Part shown: one piece after another, positions 53,605 to 64,000 of the stretch
Position numbering within the stretch: the stretch's first letter is position 1
Layout of the letters: every line of letters begins with the position of its first letter
Assembly (NCBI GenBank): GCA_041648735.1
Contig: JBAZOO010000011.1
Location: 35,955-99,954, forward strand
Length of the DNA stretch: 64,000 nucleotides
DNA from: JBAZOO01 sp041648735
Lineage (GTDB): Bacteria > Verrucomicrobiota > Lentisphaeria > Oligosphaerales > CAITYL01
Direction of reading: 5' to 3'
Notes under the pieces: model-generated
Database searches by the model: none
Told to the model about the DNA's origin: nothing
What the model saw: only the letters and a program-made list of their open reading frames with translations
Program-made: the position numbers and the translations under genes

Positions 53605-55518
53605 ATGGGCAAGATTTTGGGCATTGACCTGGGAACCACCAACTCCTGCATGGCCGTGATGGAAAGCGGCGAGCCGGTGGTGATCCCGAACGTGGAAGGG
53701 ATGCGCACCACGCCGTCCGTGGTCGCCTTCGCCAAGACGGGCGAGCGGCTGGTGGGCGTCACCGCCAAGCGGCAGGCGGTCACCAACCCGAAGAACACGA
53801 TCTACTCGATCAAGCGCTTCATGGGGCGCAAGTATGAGGAAGTCAAGCACGAGATCGAGCTGGTCCCCTACGACGTCGTCCGCGCCGCCAACGGCGACGC
53901 CCACGTGAAGGTGCTGGTCGGCGGCGAGGAGAAGGTGTTCTCCCCGCCGGAGATCTCGGCCATGATCTTGCAGAAGCTCAAGGCCGATGCCGAGGCGTAC
54001 CTGGGGGAGAAGGTCACCGAGGCGATCGTCACCGTCCCCGCCTATTTCAACGACAGCCAGCGCCAGGCCACCAAGGACGCCGGGCGGATTGCCGGCCTGG
54101 ACGTGAAGCGGATCATCAACGAGCCGACCGCCTCGTCGCTCGCCTATGGGCTGGACAAGAAGAAGGACGAGAAGATCGCGGTCTACGACCTTGGGGGCGG
54201 CACCTTCGACATCTCCGTGCTGGAGATCGGGGATGGCGTCTTCGAGGTCAAGGCGACCAATGGCGACACCCACCTTGGCGGCGACGACTTCGACCAGGCG
54301 GTGATCACTTGGCTGATCGAGGAGTTCAAGGCCGAAAGCGGGATCAACCTGAAGTCCGACCCGATGGCGCTGCAGCGGCTGAAGGAGGCCGCCGAACGCG
54401 CCAAGTGCGAGCTTTCCAGCAGCAACTCCACCGAGATCAGCCTGCCGTTCATCACCGCGGACGCCTCCGGCCCGAAGCACTTGCAGAAGACGCTGAGCCG
54501 CGCCAAGCTCGAACAGCTCGTGGAAGAGCTGATCCAGCGCTCGGTCAAGCCGGTGCACAACTGCCTGCGCGACGCCGGGCTGGGCACAAAGGAGATCGAC
54601 GAGGTGATCCTGGTCGGCGGCATGACCCGGATGCCGCGCGTCCAGCAACTGGTCGAGCAGGTTTTTGCCAAGGGCCCGCACAAGGGGGTCAACCCGGACG
54701 AGGTCGTCGCCGTCGGCGCCGCCATCCAGGGCGGCGTGCTCAAGGGGGAGGTGCATGACGTCCTGTTGCTCGACGTCACCCCGCTCTCCCTCGGCATCGA
54801 GACCCTCGGCGGCGTCTTCACCAAGCTCATCGATCGCAACACCACCATTCCGACCCGCAAGAGCGAGATCTTCTCCACCGCCAGCGACAACCAGCTCTCG
54901 GTGGAAATCCATGTGCTCCAGGGTGAACGCGAAATGGCCGCCCACAACAAGAGCCTGGGCAAGTTCCAGTTGGAGGGGATTCCGCCGGCCCCCCGCGGCG
55001 TCCCCCAGGTCGAGGTCACCTTCGACATTGACGCCAACGGCATCCTCCACGTCTCCGCCAAGGATCTGGGCACCGGCAAGGAGCAGAAGATCACCATCCA
55101 GGCTGGCTCCGGCCTCAACGAGGAGGAAATCAAGAAGATGGTGCGCGACGCCGAGGAGCACGCCGGCGAGGACAAGGCCAAGCGCGAGGCCGTCGACACC
55201 AGGAACAAGGCCGACTCCCTGGTCTACCAGATGGAGAAGCAGCTCAAGGAGCAGGGCGACAAGATCCCCGCCGACGTGCGCCAGCCGGTCGAGGCCGGCA
55301 TCGCCGACCTCAAGAAGGCCATCGAGGCCAATGACACCGCCCGCATGAAGCAGGCCATGCAGGAGCTGGAGCCCAAGATGCACAAGTTCGCCGAGGAGAT
55401 CTACCGCCATGCCGGCGCCCAGCACGCGCCCGGCCAGGAGCCGCCGCCCGCCGGCGACGACAAGGGCGGCAAGAAAGGCGGCGATGACGTGATCGACGCC
55501 GACTTCAAGGAGAAATGA
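53605..55518 (+). CDS. dnaK: Chaperone DnaK
   Basis: 637 residues, normal length. ATPase motifs GIDLGTTNSCMAVM, AVYDLGGGTFDISVLEI and VGGMTRMPRVQQLVE. The substrate domain DVTPLSLGIETLGGVFTKLI, and the lid, ends GGDDVIDADFKEK like other DnaK tails. The ATG at 53605 follows GGAG. About 270 bases upstream are free of genes. I saw no CIRCE element there, only a palindrome TTGGCGCCAA near 53512. grpE and dnaJ are not in the window. Confidence 0.98.
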   Translation: MGKILGIDLGTTNSCMAVMESGEPVVIPNVEGMRTTPSVVAFAKTGERLVGVTAKRQAVTNPKNTIYSIKRFMGRKYEEVKHEIELVPYDVVRAANGDAHVKVLVGGEEKVFSPPEISAMILQKLKADAEAYLGEKVTEAIVTVPAYFNDSQRQATKDAGRIAGLDVKRIINEPTASSLAYGLDKKKDEKIAVYDLGGGTFDISVLEIGDGVFEVKATNGDTHLGGDDFDQAVITWLIEEFKAESGINLKSDPMALQRLKEAAERAKCELSSSNSTEISLPFITADASGPKHLQKTLSRAKLEQLVEELIQRSVKPVHNCLRDAGLGTKEIDEVILVGGMTRMPRVQQLVEQVFAKGPHKGVNPDEVVAVGAAIQGGVLKGEVHDVLLLDVTPLSLGIETLGGVFTKLIDRNTTIPTRKSEIFSTASDNQLSVEIHVLQGEREMAAHNKSLGKFQLEGIPPAPRGVPQVEVTFDIDANGILHVSAKDLGTGKEQKITIQAGSGLNEEEIKKMVRDAEEHAGEDKAKREAVDTRNKADSLVYQMEKQLKEQGDKIPADVRQPVEAGIADLKKAIEANDTARMKQAMQELEPKMHKFAEEIYRHAGAQHAPGQEPPPAGDDKGGKKGGDDVIDADFKEK

Positions 55519-55686
55519 CCCTCCCCGCGGCGACGGCCGGGCCGGCGGCACCCCCGCCTCGCAGCCCGCGTCGGCCGTGAGGCGGCCGCCGGACGTTTTC
55601 CCTGGCGGGGGCAATGGCTCCCGCCCGCAAACCCCAACGACCCCAAACCCCCAAACCAAAGAAACCAAGCAAGGAGCAGAGGAAAC

Positions 55687-55983
55687 ATGGCTGCACCGAC
55701 GATCAAACCGCTGGGCGACCGCGTCCTGGTCGAGCCCGTCGAGGAGAAGGAAGTTGTCAAGGGTGGGATCATCATCCCTGACAGCGCCAAGGAAAAGCCG
55801 CAGGAGGCGAAGGTCATCGCCCTGGGCACCGGCAAGAAGGACGATGACGGCAACCTGGTCCCGTTCGAGGTCAAAGTTGGCGACATCGTGCTCACCGCCA
55901 AGTATGGCGGCTCCGAGATCAAGATTGACGACAAGACCTACAAGATCCTCAGCACCAGCGACATCCTCGCCGTGGTCGGCTGA
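55687..55983 (+). CDS. groES: Co-chaperonin GroES
   Basis: 98 residues. TIKPLGDRVLVEPVEEKE, GGIIIPDSAKEKPQEAKVI, mobile-loop-like and roof regions, and the end KILSTSDILAVVG. It forms the heptameric lid of GroEL. groEL follows 50 bases on. The gap of 168 bases behind dnaK has a long Cys-poor, Pro-rich non-coding stretch, so a separate promoter is likely. Confidence 0.98.
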   Translation: MAAPTIKPLGDRVLVEPVEEKEVVKGGIIIPDSAKEKPQEAKVIALGTGKKDDDGNLVPFEVKVGDIVLTAKYGGSEIKIDDKTYKILSTSDILAVVG

Positions 55984-56033
55984 CGGACGCCACCCCCGGA
56001 AACGACAAATCCAAACGTAGGAGTTCAAGACAC

Positions 56034-57683
<1,650 letters not shown>

Positions 57684-57739
57684 CCCCCCCCCGACCATGA
57701 TGCGGAGTCCGCCCCGGCTGGGGCGGCGCCGCCCGCCAG

Positions 57740-57774
57740 ACCGGCGCCGGGCAAAACCGGCGCCGGTTTTTTTT
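57740..57774 (+). terminator. Rho-independent terminator of groES-groEL
   Basis: CCGGCGCCGG (57741-57750) pairs with CCGGCGCCGG (57757-57766) around GCAAAA, followed by eight T. Each arm is itself a palindrome. Confidence 0.85.
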
Positions 57775-57965
57775 GTGCGTCCGCGGGAGCAACACGGCCG
57801 GGGCGGGCGGCCCCGCTTGCCACGGCCGCGGGCGGCGGCTATCTTGTGCCGCCCCCGGCGGCCCGCGGCTTAATCAAATCCGCATCGGCGCCTCATTCCA
57901 GTTGCACATTCCCCGGCTATGCTGTCCAATAATTTCACTGGCAACGGAGATTCTGGAGCCCGCCC

Positions 57966-58655
57966 ATGCCCAAGGAAACGATTCTGGTCGTTGACGACGA
58001 GCGCGACATTCTGGAACTGGTCGAGTTCAACCTGGCGAAGAATGGCTACCAGGTCCACGGCGTCACCACCGGCGAGGACGCGTTGCGCGCCGTGCGCGCC
58101 AACCCGCCGGACCTGGTCGTCCTCGACCTGATGCTGCCGGCCATGGACGGCCTGGACGTGTGCAAGATCCTGAAGAACGACCCGCGCACCGCCGCCATCC
58201 CGGTCATCATCCTCTCGGCCAAAGGGGAGGAGGCCGACATCGTCACCGGCCTGGAACTGGGCGCCGACGACTACGTCACCAAGCCGTTCAGCCCGCGCAT
58301 CCTCACCGCCCGGGTGCGGGCCGTGCTGCGCAAGAAAAGCCAGCCGGCGGCGGCAGAGGAGAGCGGCATCCTGCGCCGCCATGAACTCACCCTCGACCCG
58401 GCGCGCCGCGCGGTCACCGCCGGCGGCCAGCCAGTGGAGCTGACCTACACCGAGTTCGGCATCCTCCAGTTCCTCATGCGCCGCCCCGGCTGGGTCTTCA
58501 CCCGCAACCAGATCATTGATGCCGTGCGGGGGGACGGCTACGCGGTCACGGAACGCTCGGTGGACGTGCAGATCGTCAGCCTCCGGCGCAAGCTTGGGGA
58601 GTTCGGCAAATATGTCGCCACCGTCCGCGGCGTCGGCTACCGGTTCAAGGACTGA
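57966..58655 (+). CDS. PhoB-like response regulator
   Basis: 229 residues. Receiver: ILVVDDERDILELVEFNLA, PDLVVLDLMLPAMDGLDVCK (phospho-Asp), ILSAKGEEADIVTGLELGA. Winged-helix OmpR/PhoB output: ELTYTEFGILQFLMRRPGWV, YAVTERSVDVQIVSLRRKL and TVRGVGYRF. Pairs with the kinase gene five bases downstream. The pair may sense phosphate, though neither pst nor phoU is in the window. Confidence 0.95.
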   Translation: MPKETILVVDDERDILELVEFNLAKNGYQVHGVTTGEDALRAVRANPPDLVVLDLMLPAMDGLDVCKILKNDPRTAAIPVIILSAKGEEADIVTGLELGADDYVTKPFSPRILTARVRAVLRKKSQPAAAEESGILRRHELTLDPARRAVTAGGQPVELTYTEFGILQFLMRRPGWVFTRNQIIDAVRGDGYAVTERSVDVQIVSLRRKLGEFGKYVATVRGVGYRFKD

Positions 58656-58660
58656 AGCCC

Positions 58661-60442
58661 ATGATGCCCCGCCGCAAGCTGATCTGGACCATCTATCCGG
58701 CCTGCGTCCTGGCCATGCTGGCCGTGCTGCTGGTGTTCACCGTCACCACCCTGGCGCGGCTGGGGCGCTTCTACGAGGCCCGCACCCGCGCGGCCGTCGA
58801 AGACCGGCTCAGCCTCATCGAGCCGCAGGTGGCGGCGCTGCTGGCCACCGGCGACCGCCCGGCCATCGCCGCCTACTGCGCGGAGCTGGGTGCCCGCAGC
58901 GCCACCCGGGTGACGGTCATTGCGCCCGATGGCACGGTGCTGGGGGATTCCAAGGAAAACCCGGCGCGCATGGACAACCATCTCGACCGCCCCGAAGTGC
59001 GCGCCGCCCTCGGGCAGCCACAGCCCGGCTCCGCCCGGCGCTGGAGCCACACCCTGCGCGAAGACTACCTCTATTTCGCCCAGACGGTGCCGCCGGCGGC
59101 ATCCGTCCCGGCCGGGATCTTGCGCGTCGCCGTCCCCGTCCGCGATTTCGACCAGAACCTGTGGGCAGTGCGCCGGCAGACCTGGATCACCACCGCCTTG
59201 CTGATGGTCGCCGCCGCCGGCCTCAGCCTGCTGCTCACCCGCCACATCACCCGCCCCCTGCGGGCCATGCGCGAAGGCGCCCGCCGCTTCGCCCGCGGCG
59301 ACTTCCGCACCCATCTGAGCCTCCGGCATTCCGCGGAAATGGACAGCCTGGCCGAGGACCTGAACGAAATGGCCACCCAGCTCGACGACCGCTTCCGGAC
59401 CATCACCTTGCAGCGGGCGGAAATGGAGGCCATCCTCGGCGGCATGACCGAAGGCGTCGTCGCCGTGGATGCCGAGCTCCGCATCCTCAAGCTCAACCAA
59501 GCCGCCGCCGCCATGCTCGGCGTGAGCGCCGACAACGTCCGCGGCCGGACCCTTCTGGAAGCCGTGCGCAACACCGCCCTCCAGGAGATCATCGGCCGGG
59601 CCCTGGCCGCCCCCGAGCCGGTCGAAGGCGAGGCCCTGCTGCGCCAGGGGCCGGCCGACCTGACCGTCCAGGTCCGCGCCGCCGCCCTCCACGAGGGCGC
59701 GTGCCGGACCGGCGTGGTCGCCGTCCTCCATGACGTCACCCGCCTGCGGCGGCTGGAGAACCTGCGCCGCGAGTTCGTGGCCAATGTCTCCCACGAACTC
59801 CGCACCCCCGTCACCGCCATCCAAGGGTTTGTCGAGACGTTGCAGGACGGCGCCCTCCAGGAGCCCGGCAAGGCCCTGCGCTTCCTCGACATCATCGCCC
59901 GCCAGAGCAGCCGCCTCAACCGCATCATCGAGGACCTGCTCCAGCTCTCCCGCCTGGAGACGGAGGCGGAACAGGGCGGCATCACCGCCGCGCCTTGCGC
60001 CCTCCACGACCTGCTCCAGACCGTCGTCCAAGGGGCCATGCCCGCCGCGGCGGAGAAAGGGATCCCCCTCTCCCTGCACTGCGAACCGGCCGACCTGGCG
60101 CTCGTCGCCAATCCCAACCTGGTGCAGCAGGCGGTCGCGAACCTGGTGGACAACGCCCTCAAGTACAGCGAGGCGGGGCGGCCGGTGGTGATCCGGGCGG
60201 AACGGGGGCCGGCGGGCGGCGTCCGCATCGAGGTGCGCGACCAGGGCTGTGGCATCCCGGCGGAGCACCAGCAGCGGGTCTTCGAACGGTTCCACCGGGT
60301 GGACAAGGGGCGCAGCCGCGACTTGGGCGGCACCGGCCTCGGCCTGGCCATCGTCAAGCACATCATGCAGGCCCATGGGGGGCGGGTCGAGCTGGAGAGC
60401 GCCCCGGGGCGGGGTTCCACCTTCACCCTGGTCTTCCCCTGA
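58661..60442 (+). CDS. PhoR-like sensor histidine kinase
   Basis: 593 residues. Membrane helix at 9-30, periplasmic loop, second helix at about 175-195 (LMVAAAGLSLLLTRHI), HAMP domain, a PAS domain near 250 (AILGGMTEGVVAVDAELRIL), the phospho-acceptor box FVANVSHELRTPVTAIQGF, and the HATPase with NLVDNALKYSE, RDQGCGIPAEHQQRVFERFH and GGTGLGLAIVKHI. This layout (2 TM, HAMP, PAS, HisKA) is that of PhoR. It follows the PhoB-like gene by five bases. Confidence 0.95.
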   Translation: MMPRRKLIWTIYPACVLAMLAVLLVFTVTTLARLGRFYEARTRAAVEDRLSLIEPQVAALLATGDRPAIAAYCAELGARSATRVTVIAPDGTVLGDSKENPARMDNHLDRPEVRAALGQPQPGSARRWSHTLREDYLYFAQTVPPAASVPAGILRVAVPVRDFDQNLWAVRRQTWITTALLMVAAAGLSLLLTRHITRPLRAMREGARRFARGDFRTHLSLRHSAEMDSLAEDLNEMATQLDDRFRTITLQRAEMEAILGGMTEGVVAVDAELRILKLNQAAAAMLGVSADNVRGRTLLEAVRNTALQEIIGRALAAPEPVEGEALLRQGPADLTVQVRAAALHEGACRTGVVAVLHDVTRLRRLENLRREFVANVSHELRTPVTAIQGFVETLQDGALQEPGKALRFLDIIARQSSRLNRIIEDLLQLSRLETEAEQGGITAAPCALHDLLQTVVQGAMPAAAEKGIPLSLHCEPADLALVANPNLVQQAVANLVDNALKYSEAGRPVVIRAERGPAGGVRIEVRDQGCGIPAEHQQRVFERFHRVDKGRSRDLGGTGLGLAIVKHIMQAHGGRVELESAPGRGSTFTLVFP

Positions 60443-60464
60443 CCGCCACGGCGGGCCGGCCGGG

Positions 60465-60827
60465 TCAGAGCAGCCGTGCCCCGTAGCGGGCGGCGGCCCA
60501 GGCGCCGGCGGCCAGCAGCAGCAAGGCCACGGCGTAGCCGGCGAAGTCACCCATGGTCGCCTCGGCGTCGCCAGTGGCGTCCAGTCCCTTGTAGAAGCGG
60601 ATTTCCAGGTAGCGGGCGGCCAGGCAAAGTCCGGCGGCGGCGGCGTAGGCGGCATCGAGCACGCCGACGGGTTTGCGGGCGGCGTCCTTGAAAATGAGCA
60701 GCAACAGGATGGCCATGGCCGCGTTGCCGGCGATCATCCACCAGATCCGCAGGAGGCCGCCGGCAAGGCTGCTCTCGCGGTGGACTTCGGCGGGGGGAGG
60801 GGTGACGGGGCGGGGCGGGGGGGGCAT
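60465..60827 (-). CDS. Small membrane protein of unknown function
   Basis: 120 residues from an ATG at 60827. Three hydrophobic segments: WWMIAGNAAMAILLLLIF, AAYAAAAGLCLAARYLEI and GYAVALLLLAAGAWAAARYG. Between them a conserved-looking FYKGLDATGDAEATMGDF loop. No family is recognised. It is convergent with the PhoR-like gene. A short gap of 149 bases with nothing visible separates it from the maturase. Confidence 0.7.
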   Translation of the reverse strand: MPPPPRPVTPPPAEVHRESSLAGGLLRIWWMIAGNAAMAILLLLIFKDAARKPVGVLDAAYAAAAGLCLAARYLEIRFYKGLDATGDAEATMGDFAGYAVALLLLAAGAWAAARYGARLL

Positions 60828-60975
60828 GGCGCGGTCTCCGGCGCGGAACGCGTTGCCGGATGGCGGCCCGACCATCCCGATGACCTGCGGCGCCGCTTGG
60901 CGCCGCACCCCTTGGAGTTGCTGTCCGCCCCCCGGCAACCAGGCAAAAGCCGGAACCGGGACGGCAACGGGCGCA

Positions 60976-62237
<1,262 letters not shown>

Positions 62238-62241
<4 letters not shown>

Positions 62242-62672
62242 GGGCGCCCCCCCCCGGGGTGGAGGAGGCCGGAGGCGGCCAGGAGCAGCACTCCCAGTTC
62301 GGCAAGGCAGAGCCAGGCATAGGCATGGTCGCGCCGGCGGAAGTAGTGGACGGCCAGGAGAAGGAAGCCGGCGGCCGGAAGCGCCGCCAGGACGGCCACG
62401 GCGAGCAGCGGCAGCACATCGCCGTTGCCGAGATGCCCGATCCAGCCCCAGCCCGGCTTCAGTCCTGCCGCGTGCAGGTAGTTCCGCACCGGCAGGCCCC
62501 AGAGCCGCGGCAGTTCCGCGGGCGGAATCCGCGCCGGGAGGAGGCCGGAAAGGTAGAGCAGGAAGGAAAGCGCCAGAAGGTACAGCCCCGCCCGGCTCCC
62601 CCACTGGAGGATGGCGGCCTGGAGCCGCTGCTCCGGGGAAACCGTCGCCGGCGGAGTGGCCGCGGGGTTCAT
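62238..62672 (-). CDS. Membrane protein beside the TauE-like exporter (DUF1634-like?)
   Basis: 144 residues, three or four helices: AGLYLLALSFLLYLSGLLPA, LLAVAVLAALPAAGFLLLAV and AYAWLCLAELGVLLLAASG. A conserved middle LPRLWGLPVRNYLHAAGL follows the first helix. Small membrane proteins such as DUF1634 often lie next to TauE/SafE genes. The last two helices fit that loosely. ATGA overlaps at both ends make it part of one operon. The start is either 62672 or 62678. Confidence 0.75.
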
Positions 62673-63646
62673 GGCCATAATCCAAGTCCTTTCAACAAGG
62701 CGCGCATCCCTGCCAGAAGCAGCATGATCCAGACCACATGGCGGATGGCCGCCGGCCTGACCTTCTTCAGCACCCGGCCGCCCACCTGCGACCCGAGCAT
62801 CATGCCCAGCATGGAGGGCACGGCCAGGAGCGGCAGGACGGCGCCCTGGTGGATGTAGACCCAGGCCGCCGGCGCGCCGCTGGCGGAAAGCAGGAACATG
62901 CTGGTGCCGACCGCCAGTTTCAACGGCGCGCCCATGACCAGGTTCAGCACCGGCACGTTCGCCCAGCCCGCCCCCAGGCCGAAGAGCCCCGCGAGGAAGC
63001 CGATGCCGAGGAAGAGCAGCAGCCCGCGGCTGGCCCGGTGCGCCCGCCACGTCACGACCGCGCCGCTGGATTCTTCATGGTAGGCGCCCTGGAACCGCAG
63101 CGCCGCCGCCAGCCGGCCTTGGGCCTCCACCGTAGGATAGTCGGACTTCCGGAAGATGAGCAGGAGGGCGACAATGCCCAGGATGGTCACCCCCAGGCTG
63201 GTCTGCACCACGGCCGCCGGCAAGGCCAATCCCACGAGCGCGCCGCCGATGGACGCCATCGAGACGGCCAGCGCCGCCGGCATGGCCAGGCGCAGGTCCG
63301 CCAGGCCGCAGCGGAGCAGTCCCGGGCTCGCCGACAGCGAGCCCGCCAGCGCCACCAGCAATCCCGTGCCGCGCACAAAATCCAGGTGGAACGGGAAAAA
63401 ACCGCTCACAATGGGCACAAACAGCACCCCGCCGCCCACGCCTGCCGGCACCGCCACCACCCCCAGCAGGAAGCTGACGGCAAAGAGGAGCAGGGGCCAG
63501 CCCCACCATGGCAGGCCGCCGCCCGCCGCGGCCGCGGCTGGAGCCACGCCGGGCAGCCCCGCGGCGACCGCCGTCGTGGCCAGCACGGCGAGCAGGCAGA
63601 AGAGCGGGAACCAACGGGAGCGGGTCACGGTAGAAAAGCGGGACAT
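62669..63646 (-). CDS. TauE/SafE-family sulfite or organosulfonate exporter
   Basis: 325 residues with a signal-like N-terminus and about eight membrane spans. The two TauE repeats show GVVAVPAGVGGGVLFVPIVS and GLFGLGAGWANVPVLNLVMG. The family exports sulfite, sulfoacetate and related anions. The operon partner, a sulfatase maturase, suggests that sulfate or sulfite from sulfated glycans is the link. The stop overlaps the next start. Confidence 0.88.
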   Translation of the reverse strand: MSRFSTVTRSRWFPLFCLLAVLATTAVAAGLPGVAPAAAAAGGGLPWWGWPLLLFAVSFLLGVVAVPAGVGGGVLFVPIVSGFFPFHLDFVRGTGLLVALAGSLSASPGLLRCGLADLRLAMPAALAVSMASIGGALVGLALPAAVVQTSLGVTILGIVALLLIFRKSDYPTVEAQGRLAAALRFQGAYHEESSGAVVTWRAHRASRGLLLFLGIGFLAGLFGLGAGWANVPVLNLVMGAPLKLAVGTSMFLLSASGAPAAWVYIHQGAVLPLLAVPSMLGMMLGSQVGGRVLKKVRPAAIRHVVWIMLLLAGMRALLKGLGLWP

Positions 63647-63764
63647 GGAAGCGTCCGGGGGGTAAAGGTGGGGGGGACATGGCGCGCACGTCCCGTTTTT
63701 GCCTGAACTATTCCTGGGAAGACAAACGGCGTTTCCTTCGGGATTTCGGGGTGGCCGGGGCGGG

Positions 63765-63815
63765 TCAGCCTTCGCCCAGCCGGCAGGTGAGTTCGCCGGC
63801 GCAGTCCTTGACTAA
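63765..63815 (-). pseudogene. C-terminal tail of a gene cut by the IS5-type element
   Basis: On the minus strand the frame before the IS reads VKDCAGELTCRLGEG and stops at 63765. It has no start. So the element inserted near the 3' end of a gene whose 5' part is outside the window. Confidence 0.45.
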
Positions 63816-64000
63816 GAGCTTATCTACTAATAAATCCGATTTTTGTGAAGACAATCAGGGATGCAGCCAGCGTAGTGAGCGCCATGTATGACAAATCGGT
63901 CTTCTCGTAGCGGGGGATCAGTTTCCGGAACCGGTTGAACCACGAATGGGTACATTCAACCACCCAGCGTCGAGGCTTGAAGTCCGGATCCCTTTCGATC
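63816..64000 (-). mobile_element. IS5-family insertion sequence, left end, cut by the window
   Basis: The left end begins GAGCTTATCTACTAATAAAT, preceded by TAA (63813-63815), which would be the target trinucleotide for the IS1031 type. The other end is outside the window. Confidence 0.6.
63820..64000 (-). CDS. IS5-type transposase, C-terminal part
   Basis: 60 residues up to a stop at 63820: PRRWVVECTHSWFNRFRKLI, PRYEKTDLSYMALTTLAASL, VFTKIGFISR. R-W-V-V-E-x-T-x-x-W-F-x-x-x-R-x-L is the C-terminal DDE region (the catalytic Glu) of IS5/IS427-type transposases. The rest lies beyond the window, so whether it is intact is unknown. Confidence 0.88.
   Translation of the reverse strand, partial: IERDPDFKPRRWVVECTHSWFNRFRKLIPRYEKTDLSYMALTTLAASLIVFTKIGFISR

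Overview
The window is a GC-rich (by eye about 65-70%) bacterial chromosome segment. The gene set points to a Gram-negative, saccharolytic anaerobe of the Lentisphaerota/Victivallales type (PVC group). This rests on a one-domain type II pseudopilin next to a LacI regulator and glycosidases, an autotransporter-repeat protein ending in PEP-CTERM, an LpxL/HtrB-like lipid A acyltransferase, GmhB, a plant-type iPGM, a MetF-MetV fusion and a radical SAM sulfatase maturase. No 16S rRNA or tRNA gene was found, so the taxonomy is inference.

Layout. 1-4.3 kb: partial membrane protein, NifU-like protein, lipoprotein, rph, secreted protein and acyltransferase. 4.4-10.6 kb: a tartrate/D-malate-type dehydrogenase, a transposase scar, a primary-like sigma factor overlapping a stand-alone sigma region 4 protein, and mfd. 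10.6-29.4 kb: a long minus-strand carbohydrate locus, in transcription order LacI regulator, pseudopilin, esterase, a carbohydrate-binding-like protein, a GH39-like hydrolase sharing that domain, a decayed FAD oxidoreductase, a GH94-like phosphorylase, IclR regulator, an internally deleted URO-D-like gene, a large putative glycosidase, a sugar isomerase, a solute-binding protein and two ABC permeases. 29.5-37.4 kb: the PEP-CTERM repeat protein with a near-perfect sigma70 promoter, gmhB, lemA, gpmI, a small secreted protein, an NtrC-like regulator and a lipoprotein.

37.4-48.4 kb is accessory DNA and the most unusual part. An IS91-type transposase scar is followed by six copies of a 46-bp core that delimit cassette-like units. 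The units hold a HEAT-repeat protein, a split zinc-ribbon gene, a secreted protein with a G9 tract near its signal peptide, a 53-residue membrane peptide, a compact same-strand run of seven small unknown proteins, and two lower-GC genes for a secreted coiled-coil protein and a membrane protein. One ~400-bp unit occurs twice and ends in the core both times. Two large hairpin structures flank the HEAT gene, one of them with attC-like architecture. The region ends in a mosaic of gene scraps and short palindromic repeats.

48.4-64 kb returns to housekeeping: a TRL-like lipoprotein, an HD-domain protein, an RRM protein, tsaE-thiL-metF, dnaK, groES-groEL, a PhoB/PhoR-like pair, a small membrane protein, and a sulfur-linked operon (TauE-like exporter, small membrane protein, sulfatase-type maturase). 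The right edge is cut inside an IS5-type element that has truncated another gene.
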